Shown here: positions 41,683 to 49,802 of the stretch, one piece after another
Position numbering within the stretch: position 1 is the first letter of the stretch
How the letters are laid out: every line of letters starts with the position of its first letter
Source: an uncultured Verrucomicrobiota bacterium
GTDB lineage: Bacteria > Verrucomicrobiota > Kiritimatiellia > CAIQIC01 > Lenti-01
NCBI GenBank assembly: GCA_937860055.1
Contig: CALMBO010000027.1
Coordinates: forward strand, 1 to 64,000
Length of the DNA: 64,000 bases
Direction: 5' to 3'
Notes under the pieces: generated by a model
Told to the model about the DNA's origin: nothing
The model's database searches: none
Seen by the model: the letters and a program-made list of their open reading frames with translations, nothing else
Position numbers and translations under genes: made by a program

Positions 41683-44426
41683 GAAGACCAGCCCTCATAC
41701 GTCATGGGTTCGGTGGCCGGGGTGTCTATGGCGGGAGGATCGGCGGGTTCCAAGGGAGGTTCGAAACCCGGCCCCTCGATATCCGAATCCCCGGGAGGTT
41801 CCACGCCGCCGGTGCCGTCCATGCCGCCTGCCTCTCCCGTGTTGCCGGTGTCGCCCGACTCTCCGGTGCCGGAGCCTGGATTGGATTCGGTGGAGACGGT
41901 TTCGCGCGAGCAGATGGGGCAGCGGGAAGGACCGGGCGGGGTGCCGGACCAGGAGTAGCCGCAGCCATAGCGGATGGTGACGGTGCCGTCGTCGTTTTTC
42001 GTGGTGCCGGTGACGCCGAGGGGATCATCCGAAGGGGTGGAAGTGGTGGAAGAAGAGCCCGTGCCGCCGCCGGAGGGGTTGTCGCCATCCGTGCAACCGT
42101 CGTCGTCATCATCATCCCGGTCCGGCGGCTTTTTGCCGCGGCTGGTGGTTCCTGCGGCGGAGGTGGAGGACGTTGAGGCATCGCCGGTCTTGGAGGAATC
42201 CGCATCCGAACCGGACACCTCGCCGGAATCCGGGGAGCCGAAGATTTCTCCGACCACCTGATCGGCCGCCGCGCCGCCCAGCGCGCCGCCAAAGGCCTTG
42301 CCGCCTTCGGTGACGCCTTGTTCGACGGCATCGCCCAGTGTCTTTCCCCAGCTGCTGTCGCGGTCGGCCTTGGCCGTGGCGCGGGTGGAGGCGTCGCGCG
42401 TGGCCTGCGAATCGCGGCCTCCGGCATCGCGGGTGGTATTGGCGTCGCGAAGGGTTTGGTTTCCGGCATTGGCGGCTTCGCCCATCTGCGTGTTCTGCGC
42501 CATGGTCATGGAACTGTCGGCGCCGCGCTGGCCCTGGCTTTGCGACCAGTTCCCGGCGAAATCACCCGAGGTATTGAAACCGCCGGCGGCCATTTCGGGG
42601 CTGACATCGGCATCGGAGCCGGCCTCGGCGCCGCGCAGACCGCCGCCGGTGGTCTTGCCTTCGCCGGTTCCTCCTTCGTAGGTGGTTTGGCTGATGACAT
42701 TGCCATCCCCGTCGGTTTCCGTTTCCGTGGTGCGGATGAGGGATCCGTCGGCGCCGCGGGTTTCGGTCAGGGTGGTCCGGCCCTTGCCGTTTTCCACATA
42801 ACCGGAACTGGTGGTGGTTTCACCGGGCTTGTCGCCATCCGAGTCGGCTTCACCGCCTTCGGGCTGGTCCTCGCCACCCTCCGAGCCTTCGCCTTCTTCG
42901 CCATCGTTTTCGCCCGGCTCGTTTTCCGTGGCGGGTACGGCGGCGTCTTCATCGCCGCCGGCGCCTTCGGGCGTCGAGACGGTGGACCCGGTTTCGGGCG
43001 TTTCCGGCGATTCGGGTTCCGGGTTTTCCGGTTCCGCGGGGGTTTCCGGCTCGGGCGTCGTTTCGGGTTCGGGCTGGCCATCCGGTTCGCCCTCGGACTG
43101 GGGTTCGCCTTCCGTTTGATCGTCCGGCTCCGGCGTCGTTGAGGCATCCGGTTCCTGGCCGGCATCGTCCTTGCCGGCGGAATCCGCGCCATCCTTGTCG
43201 TTTTTCCCGTCCGCATCCTTTTCGCCGGCTTCGCTGTCCTTTTCGCCCTCGCCGTCTTCTTCCCCTTCGCCGTCTTCGTCGCCTTCTCCATCCTCTTCGC
43301 CGTCCTCCTCGCCGTCCTCTTCCTGGAGGATTTCCGGCAGGTATTTTTTGGAGAGATTGTCGGCGATTTCGTCGGGGGAGAACTCCTTGATCTTCTTGGC
43401 GGCGTCGGCGAGGCGTTCATCGCCGGTGACGCGGGCCATGTCCTCGAAAATCTTCTGGATGCGTTCCTGGCCCTCGCCATAGGCCTCGTACTTGTCCATG
43501 AGGTCGTTGTAGCGGTCCTCGCCCAGGGCGTTTTTAAGGGCTTCGTCGGCCTTGGTGATCATTTCGGACTTGTACTCGCCGATCTTGTCCTTGATCTCGC
43601 CCTTGATGTCATCGATCTGCCCTTCGACCTGGTCCTTGACATAGCCTTCGACGGCGGCGCGGGGATCATCGGAGATCTCCTTGGCCTTCTTGGCGGCGTC
43701 TTCCATCCACTTGACGGCCTGGGAGGAGGTGCCGCCGGTGATGGCGTCCAGCGCCTTGATGTAGGTGTCGGCGCCGGCGGCGACGCCCTGGCGCAGATCC
43801 TTTTCCAGGATATCGATCCCGCGGACCTTGAGGGTTTCGGCCGTATCGGCATAGTCAGCCAGGTCGGGATCGTTTCCGGTTCCGGTGGCGGCGGCCAATT
43901 CGACGTGCATCTTGGTGGCGAGGCCGCGGCTGTTGTTTTCGAAGGGATCCATGGTGGCGGGCGTGTCGCCGCGGGTATAATCCTTTCCATCGAGGAAATT
44001 CCGCCAGAACTGGCCGCCCTGCTTGCCGTCGGGATCGTCCTGGCTTGAGAAGCCGGGCACGTTGTTCAGGGCCTTGCTGGACTGGAGGGAGCGGTAGTAT
44101 TTGTCCAGCTTGGCCTGGTTGTTGACCTGAGGCTTTCCGTTTTCATCGTAATAGATGGCGCCCTGGTAGGAGAGGACGCTCAGGATGCGTTCGCGGTCGC
44201 GCTTGTTGCGCTCGGCGGGGTTGACGAACTTGCCGGCGGCGGAATCGGTGACCCAGGTAGCGGCCGCATTCGCCTTGTTCTTGACGCCCTGGGCGACGTA
44301 GCTCACCCCCGAAGAGAGCGTGCCGAGCACGTCCGCCTGCGCCGGCACGGCGCCCAGCCACAGGCCGCCCGCGACGACCCAAACCGCCCGCCGCATCCGT
44401 CCACATCCGTCCATTCGATCGACCAT
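41679..44426 (-). CDS. Large acidic low-complexity secreted protein
   Basis: 915 residues. Signal peptide (RAVWVVAGGLWLGAVPAQA); an N-terminal helical domain (residues about 30-320, ending KKYLPEILQ); a long Glu/Asp/Gly/Pro low-complexity region with EEDGEEDGEGDEDGEGEEDG and EPETTPEPETPAEPENPEPE runs; a Thr-rich part with TETRGADGSLIRTTETETDG; a Gly/Ala zipper-like stretch (GGKAFGGALGGAAADQ); and near the C terminus a cysteine cluster YGCGYSW...CPIC that resembles half a rubredoxin-type metal site. No family recognised. ATG 44426 has AAGGAGG 6 bases upstream; the ORF-track start lies inside the next gene. Overlaps 41682 by 4 bases. Confidence 0.72.
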   Translation of the reverse strand: MVDRMDGCGRMRRAVWVVAGGLWLGAVPAQADVLGTLSSGVSYVAQGVKNKANAAATWVTDSAAGKFVNPAERNKRDRERILSVLSYQGAIYYDENGKPQVNNQAKLDKYYRSLQSSKALNNVPGFSSQDDPDGKQGGQFWRNFLDGKDYTRGDTPATMDPFENNSRGLATKMHVELAAATGTGNDPDLADYADTAETLKVRGIDILEKDLRQGVAAGADTYIKALDAITGGTSSQAVKWMEDAAKKAKEISDDPRAAVEGYVKDQVEGQIDDIKGEIKDKIGEYKSEMITKADEALKNALGEDRYNDLMDKYEAYGEGQERIQKIFEDMARVTGDERLADAAKKIKEFSPDEIADNLSKKYLPEILQEEDGEEDGEEDGEGDEDGEGEEDGEGEKDSEAGEKDADGKNDKDGADSAGKDDAGQEPDASTTPEPDDQTEGEPQSEGEPDGQPEPETTPEPETPAEPENPEPESPETPETGSTVSTPEGAGGDEDAAVPATENEPGENDGEEGEGSEGGEDQPEGGEADSDGDKPGETTTSSGYVENGKGRTTLTETRGADGSLIRTTETETDGDGNVISQTTYEGGTGEGKTTGGGLRGAEAGSDADVSPEMAAGGFNTSGDFAGNWSQSQGQRGADSSMTMAQNTQMGEAANAGNQTLRDANTTRDAGGRDSQATRDASTRATAKADRDSSWGKTLGDAVEQGVTEGGKAFGGALGGAAADQVVGEIFGSPDSGEVSGSDADSSKTGDASTSSTSAAGTTSRGKKPPDRDDDDDDGCTDGDNPSGGGTGSSSTTSTPSDDPLGVTGTTKNDDGTVTIRYGCGYSWSGTPPGPSRCPICSRETVSTESNPGSGTGESGDTGNTGEAGGMDGTGGVEPPGDSDIEGPGFEPPLEPADPPAIDTPATEPMTYEGWSS

Positions 44427-44449
44427 GGCCAACCTCCTTCGTTCCGGCA

Positions 44450-46948
44450 TCACCGGCGCGGGACGACTTCCAGCGCGGCCGAGGGCGGGCTTTCCAGGCC
44501 GTCCTCGTCCACCGCCACCACCACCAACACCTTTTTCTGCGCGAGGGCCTCTGCGGGGAAGAAATACTCCGCCTCCGTGGCGGTTCCGACCTCCTCCTGG
44601 CCGAAGAGCTTCTTGTTGAAGATGCGGTAGCGCACGACATCCGCCTGGGGAGGCGCCTCCCAGCGCAGGAAGGCGCCGTCGGAGGCCCACTCCACGGAGA
44701 GCCCGGCGGGGGAGCCGGGGAGGGGCTTGGTGGTGCCGAGAACGGGTTCGGACCAGTCGCTTTCGAGGCCGTCCACGTCCACGGCCTTCACGCGGAAATA
44801 GCGGGCGAGGCCCGGCGGGAGGGATTCCTGCTTGAAGCCGCGGGTTTCCTCGATGGAGACGCGGCCGGCTTCCGCGAAGCCGCGATCTGCGGCGGAGGAA
44901 AACTCCACGACATGCCAGGCGATGTCGGCTTCCTTGCCGGCGGCCCAGACAACGCCGATGACGCCGGGCCGGCCTTCGGTGGCCTTCAGCCCGCGGGGAG
45001 TTTCGGGCACGACCTTGGTGACGGCTTCGACGGGATCGCACCCGTCGGAGGCGGCTTCGGCGGTATTCACGGCGCAGATGCGGTAGGCGTAGGCGGTGCC
45101 GTCCTTCAGGGGGATCTTGACGCTGGAGCGCATGAACCGGGACTGTTCGCCGCCCTCGTCCACGTAGGAGGCGGATTCCAGGCCGGCCACCCGCGCGATC
45201 TTCGCAAATTCTCCGCCGGCTTCCGAACGCTCGATGTCGTAGCCGACGACCTTCTCGTCCGGCGAAACCGTCCATGACAATTCGACGCGCCGCGGGAGCC
45301 CGGTGACCGCGTCCAACCCCTCGACGACGGGGGGGCGGGGGCGGGTGGCGGCCATGACGACCTCGGAATCGTCGCTTTCGGCGGTCACGGCGTTGATGGC
45401 GCGGATGCAATAGAAATAGGTGCGATCGTCCTCCAGGTCGCCCGGATCCTTCCCGCCGTCGAGATATTCGGCGCTTTCCCTTCCCTTCGAAGAGCCGATG
45501 AAGGAGAAGGGACCGGCATCGCTGTCGGCACGATAGACATCGTAGCGGACAACGTCTTCCTCGGGATGGACCTCCCAGGAGAGGGGGACGCAGCGCACCT
45601 GGAGGTTTTCGGCGGCGAGTCCTTTCGGCATGGAGGGCGGCGGCCGGGTGGCGATCTCGACCGGGTCGGAAGCCTCGCCAACGGCGCCGACGCGGTTGAT
45701 GGAGCGGATGCGGTAGAGATAGGTCGTGGAATCGCGCAGGGGGGAGGCGGCGGTGCCGCCTTCAGCGAAGGCGGCCTCATCCACTTCGCCGACCTGGGCG
45801 AAGACCTGGTCGGCGGCGTTGGCGCGCTCGACGATGTAGCGCACGACGCCTTCGGAGGCGGGTGGGGCCCATTCCAGGCGGACGGCGCGTCCGGCGGGGG
45901 CGGCGGCCTGGATCTCCGCAGGCGGCTCGGGCGGCGGCGCGGTCATGCTTTCCTGGGCGTCGGTGGGGCCGCTTTCCTGGCGATCGCGGCCGATGGCGAC
46001 CATGCGGTAGTAGTAGGTGGCGGAATCCTTGAGGGGGGCGTTTTTGGCGCCGGTGTCCGAGTAGGAGCCGCGGGAGGCGGGAAGGGTGGCCAAGGGGACG
46101 AAGGGGCCCTCGGGGCTTTCGGCGCGTTCGATGCGGTATTGGACGGACCGGTCGGCGGGCGGCGTCCATTGGAGGACCACTTCGCGCAGGCCCAAGTCGG
46201 AGATGCCGAAGGGGGACGGGAGGTCGGGGGGCGGTGTTTCCGGGCGCACCGGCGCGGCGGGATCCTCGTCGTAGCCCACGAGATCCTCCGGCTGGTCGCG
46301 GGTGCCGCGGGCATCGTCGAATCCCGCCTCGACCTGGCGCTGGACGTTCCAGTTCTGGACGACGACGGCGACCATTTCATGCACGACGCGGCGTGCGTGG
46401 CCGGAGAGCGTGTCGGCGGGATCCTCGCTGCGGCTGGCGTGATCCACGCTCCACATGACGCGGCCGCTGTTGCAGTCGATCAGGCGGATGGAGGCGCCGA
46501 CGACGGGATAGCTGCGGCCGCGGTAGGCGACGGGGGCGTATTCATCCACGGTGCCGAGGATGACGCCGTCGGCGCCCATCATCTTGCCGGCCTCGATGGC
46601 GGCGGATTCGGAAAGCCCGGAGAGGGCGAACTCGGTTTCGCCCAGCACGCGGTCGATCTGGCCGCGCTCGACGAGGGTATAGCGCCGGGCCCGGAGCAGT
46701 TCCGTCACGAAGATATCCGACACGGAGGAACCGATCAGTTCCGTCGGGGCCTTGAAGGGGAGGATGGCCACCTTCTCGATGGAAGAGGCGACGGGGGCGA
46801 CATAAACGTTGGCGTCGCTCTTGGTTTTTCGGAAATAGGCGTCCTGGGCGAAAGCGGAAATCCCGCAGGCGAGCCAGAGGCCCGCGATGCCCAGAACATG
46901 TCCGCTTGCGCACCTGCCGCGCCCTGCCATCCGCCTCGGAAACCTCAT
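44450..46948 (-). CDS. CsgG-like domain fused to six fibronectin type III repeats
   Basis: 832 residues, first gene of the six-gene operon. A signal peptide (VLGIAGLWLACGISAFAQ) is followed by a CsgG-type domain (VAILPFKAPTELIGSSVSDIFVTELLRARRYTLVERGQIDRVLGETEFALSGLS, to about residue 200) nearly colinear with the lipoprotein at 40716. Then come six FnIII modules, each with a (V/L)xLxW...YxVxRA...F pattern (first at REVVLQWTPPADRSVQYRIERA). They end at the C terminus. ATG 46948 is preceded by GGGAGGTTTGAGG, similar to the paralogue's GGAGGTTTGATC, supporting both the start and a gene duplication. Confidence 0.8.
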   Translation of the reverse strand: MRFPRRMAGRGRCASGHVLGIAGLWLACGISAFAQDAYFRKTKSDANVYVAPVASSIEKVAILPFKAPTELIGSSVSDIFVTELLRARRYTLVERGQIDRVLGETEFALSGLSESAAIEAGKMMGADGVILGTVDEYAPVAYRGRSYPVVGASIRLIDCNSGRVMWSVDHASRSEDPADTLSGHARRVVHEMVAVVVQNWNVQRQVEAGFDDARGTRDQPEDLVGYDEDPAAPVRPETPPPDLPSPFGISDLGLREVVLQWTPPADRSVQYRIERAESPEGPFVPLATLPASRGSYSDTGAKNAPLKDSATYYYRMVAIGRDRQESGPTDAQESMTAPPPEPPAEIQAAAPAGRAVRLEWAPPASEGVVRYIVERANAADQVFAQVGEVDEAAFAEGGTAASPLRDSTTYLYRIRSINRVGAVGEASDPVEIATRPPPSMPKGLAAENLQVRCVPLSWEVHPEEDVVRYDVYRADSDAGPFSFIGSSKGRESAEYLDGGKDPGDLEDDRTYFYCIRAINAVTAESDDSEVVMAATRPRPPVVEGLDAVTGLPRRVELSWTVSPDEKVVGYDIERSEAGGEFAKIARVAGLESASYVDEGGEQSRFMRSSVKIPLKDGTAYAYRICAVNTAEAASDGCDPVEAVTKVVPETPRGLKATEGRPGVIGVVWAAGKEADIAWHVVEFSSAADRGFAEAGRVSIEETRGFKQESLPPGLARYFRVKAVDVDGLESDWSEPVLGTTKPLPGSPAGLSVEWASDGAFLRWEAPPQADVVRYRIFNKKLFGQEEVGTATEAEYFFPAEALAQKKVLVVVAVDEDGLESPPSAALEVVPRR

Positions 46949-47062
46949 CCTCAAACCTCCCGTCCAGCCAAACCAGCCACAACAAGCAAGCATGGGAGAA
47001 GCCCCGATGAAATCAAGGGCAAAACAGCCTTATAACAAGGATTTTATGGCGAAAAGGAGGGG

Positions 47063-48337
47063 TCAGTCGCCGAGGTTGACCTCGCCCGGCTGGTAGAGGG
47101 GAGGGTTGTCGTCCGGGTTGCCGTAGAGGCGGTTGACCAGCCGGTCGAATCCCCAGCTGAATTTGTCGATGTTGAAGGTGGTGACGACGAGGAGGACGAG
47201 GTTTTTCCCCTCCAGCATGCGCCGGCCGTTTTCGTCGGTGGAGGGCATGGCGCCGATGCTGACGATGCTGGAGAGACCGCGTTTCTCGCGGCTGTCGTAG
47301 GCGGCGGGATGGGCGGCCTTGCCGCTTTGCATGTAGAACCAGTAGTAGACGTTCCGGCAGAGCCGCGAGCGGGCGAGGGCGTCCACCATGCCGAAGCCGA
47401 AGCTGTCGCCGACGACAAGGACATCCAGCATGCCTTCGGTTTCGGCGGGCGGGGGGGCGGCAACGGGGTAGAGGCAGGGGACGGGGGCGCTGTAGGGCGA
47501 GGCGAACAGGTTGAGCTGGCCGCGCAGTTCGTCGCTCATGCCGGCCGGCTTGTCCTCGATCAGCTCCACGGTTTCCAGGACCGGGATCTCCGGCAGAACG
47601 CCCTGCTGATTGAGCAGGGGGATGGCGCGCTGCCAGACGACCCAGGCGCCATGGTGTCCCCAATGGATGCCATGGGCCGGGACCAGGCCGGGGTATTCCG
47701 GTGCGAGTTCGCGAAAGAGTTCCATGGAGTCGAGGCAGGGGACGTTGTGGCGCCGGAGGGCATCGACGAAGGGGCGGTAGTCGGAATGGGCGTCGGAAAC
47801 GCGGCCTTCGGCCCAGGCGGGGAGCGAGTTGGTGTAGATGAGGGCCTTGTTGGGGGCGACGACGACAAGGAAGGCCTTGCCCTGCTCGCGAAGGAGGCGC
47901 TGCATGCGGGCCAGATTGAAGGCGTAGTTGTCCATCTGCTCCGCCGGGATCTGGGGCGGGCGCAGGGCGTCGGTCATGAGGAGGTTTTCATACAGCACGG
48001 GGGGCTTGCCCAAGACCAGGGCGCGCTTGCGGAGGGGGGCCCCCTCCACCTGGCCGAAACAGGAGTAGCGAATCTGGCGGTTGAGGTTGACCAGCCAGCC
48101 GCGGATGCCGATCTGCTCGGCGATCCACGTGTCCATGGTCCTGGCATACGAGCCGTCGAGCCAGGATTTGGGCGCCCACTGCGGGAACTCCCGGATTTTG
48201 TTGGTGATGCCGCCCAACCGCTTGCGCGGCGGGATGCCGGTGGCCTTCTGGAACGCGGGCAGCAGCAGGAAGGCGGCGAAAACCGCCACCAGCAGGGCTT
48301 GGAGGAACCGGCGAGGGATAGAGGGGGGCTGGGGCAT
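47063..48337 (-). CDS. AlgJ/AlgX-like SGNH acetyltransferase
   Basis: 424-residue membrane-anchored extracytoplasmic protein with one N-terminal helix (FLQALLVAVFAAFLLLPAF). The SGNH-like elements of the AlgX/AlgJ/DHHW family are visible: VVVAPNKALIYTNSLP, HGIHWGHHGAWVVW with catalytic-type histidines, and VLVVGDSFGFGMVDAL carrying the nucleophile serine in GDSFG. It would place acetyl groups on a polysaccharide, receiving them from the MBOAT encoded 1 base upstream. No alginate synthase genes are nearby, so the polymer is unknown. Confidence 0.88.
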   Translation of the reverse strand: MPQPPSIPRRFLQALLVAVFAAFLLLPAFQKATGIPPRKRLGGITNKIREFPQWAPKSWLDGSYARTMDTWIAEQIGIRGWLVNLNRQIRYSCFGQVEGAPLRKRALVLGKPPVLYENLLMTDALRPPQIPAEQMDNYAFNLARMQRLLREQGKAFLVVVAPNKALIYTNSLPAWAEGRVSDAHSDYRPFVDALRRHNVPCLDSMELFRELAPEYPGLVPAHGIHWGHHGAWVVWQRAIPLLNQQGVLPEIPVLETVELIEDKPAGMSDELRGQLNLFASPYSAPVPCLYPVAAPPPAETEGMLDVLVVGDSFGFGMVDALARSRLCRNVYYWFYMQSGKAAHPAAYDSREKRGLSSIVSIGAMPSTDENGRRMLEGKNLVLLVVTTFNIDKFSWGFDRLVNRLYGNPDDNPPLYQPGEVNLGD

Positions 48338-48338
48338 G

Positions 48339-49781
48339 TCAGAATTGGAAATAGATGAAGGGGTTGAAGCCGGACGCCGACAGTTCGCTGGCGGCCACGA
48401 CGAGGATCAGGAGGCTCAGGACAAAGCGGAACAGCACGGAGCGGGGCGGGAGGGCGTCCGGATCTTCGGGATCGCGCGGGAGGAAGCGGTCGAGGCGGAA
48501 TGCCGCCGCAAAGGAGAGGGGGATGGCGATGGCCGCGGCGAGCCACAGCGAACTGTCGCACAGGATTTCGGGGAAGGTGGCGAGGCCGGCGCCGCCTTCA
48601 TGGATGCCGAAGAGGATCCGGTAGAAGCGGCTGGCGTGGTGGGCATCCTTCGACCGGAAAAGGACCCAGCCCAGGATGACCATCAGGAAGGTGGCGGCGA
48701 CGCGCACCGGCCGCGGAATCCGCTCCAGGCGCTCCTTGCCGATGAGCTTTTCGATGGAAATCAGGGTGCCGTGCCAGATGCCCCAGAGGACGAAGGTCCA
48801 GTTCGCGCCATGCCAGAAGCCAGAGGCGAGGAAGACGAGCCAGAGGTTCCGGATGGTCTTGTGTCCGCCGCCGCGGTTGCCGCCGAGCGGAACGTAGAGG
48901 TATTCCATCATGAAACGGCCGAGCGAGATATGCCACCGGCGCCAGAACTCGCCGATGCCCGCCGAGGAATAGGGGAAGTCGAAGTTCTCGAGGAACCGGA
49001 AGCCCATCATGCGGCCGAGGCCGATGGCCATGTCGGAATAGCCGGCGAAATCGCAATAGAGCTGGAAGGAATAGGCCAGGAGGCCCACCCAGGCCTGCGG
49101 GGAGGTGAGATCGAAGGGCTGCGCATCGAAGATGGCATTGGCCACCCGCGCGAAGGTATTGGCGAAAAAAACCTTCTTGGCGAGGCCGATGGCGAAGCGC
49201 CAGAGCCCGTCGAGGAACAGACCGGAAGTCGTGGAGCGATTGGCCAGCTGGAGGGCGACGTCGTGGTAGCGGACGATGGGGCCGGCGATGAGCTGGGGAA
49301 AAAGGGCGATGTAGAGCAGGTGGCGGCCCGCGCTGTGGGCGGGCTGGGCGGTGCCGCGATAGACATCCACCAGGTAGCTGACCTTCTGGAAGGTGAAAAA
49401 GGAGATGCCGATGGGCAGGACGATGGTTTTCCACGGGAAGGGCGGCAATCCGAAAAGCTCGAGGATGTCCCAGCTCTGTGCAACGAAGAAATTGGCGTAC
49501 TTGAAGAACAGGAGCAGGCCTAGATCGAGGGCGAGGGCGGCGGCCAGGATTCCGCGCCGCCTGGACGGCGGCAGGCGGCCGGGGACGATCCAGCGGCTGG
49601 CATGGTAGTCGGCGAAGCAGGTGGCGATCAGCACGAAGACGAACTTCGGCGCGCCCCACGCGAAAAAAACCAGGCTGGCGAGCAGGGCCGGGATGTTTCT
49701 CCAGCGCGGGGGCGTGAGGAAATAGACCAGCAGCGTGGCCGGCAGGAAGCAGAACAGGAAGGTGAGAGAGCTGAAGACCAT
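48339..49781 (-). CDS. algI: MBOAT O-acyltransferase (AlgI-like)
   Basis: 480-residue polytopic membrane protein with about 12 helices that moves an acyl group across the inner membrane. Family marks: LLFFKYANFF, LPIGISFFTFQKVSYLVDVYRG, AGPIVRYHDV, YCDFAGYSDMAIGLGRMMGF, EFWRRWHISLGRFMMEYLYVPLGGNRGG, and the active-site histidine in FLASGFWHGANWTFVLWG. Pair with the AlgJ-like protein encoded downstream. 21 bases after the MdcA gene; probably one transcript with it. Confidence 0.95.
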   Translation of the reverse strand: MVFSSLTFLFCFLPATLLVYFLTPPRWRNIPALLASLVFFAWGAPKFVFVLIATCFADYHASRWIVPGRLPPSRRRGILAAALALDLGLLLFFKYANFFVAQSWDILELFGLPPFPWKTIVLPIGISFFTFQKVSYLVDVYRGTAQPAHSAGRHLLYIALFPQLIAGPIVRYHDVALQLANRSTTSGLFLDGLWRFAIGLAKKVFFANTFARVANAIFDAQPFDLTSPQAWVGLLAYSFQLYCDFAGYSDMAIGLGRMMGFRFLENFDFPYSSAGIGEFWRRWHISLGRFMMEYLYVPLGGNRGGGHKTIRNLWLVFLASGFWHGANWTFVLWGIWHGTLISIEKLIGKERLERIPRPVRVAATFLMVILGWVLFRSKDAHHASRFYRILFGIHEGGAGLATFPEILCDSSLWLAAAIAIPLSFAAAFRLDRFLPRDPEDPDALPPRSVLFRFVLSLLILVVAASELSASGFNPFIYFQF

Positions 49782-49802
49782 GATGCAGGCGGAGGCGCCG
49801 GA

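Noticed and set aside
38792-46948. Curli (csg) secretion operon
   Set aside because: Only CsgG-type domains are present; no CsgA/B amyloid repeats, CsgE, CsgF or CsgD are found.
47063-49781. Alginate biosynthesis locus
   Set aside because: Only the acylation pair (AlgI-like, AlgJ-like) is present, without alg8/44/K/E or epimerase genes; such pairs modify many polysaccharides.
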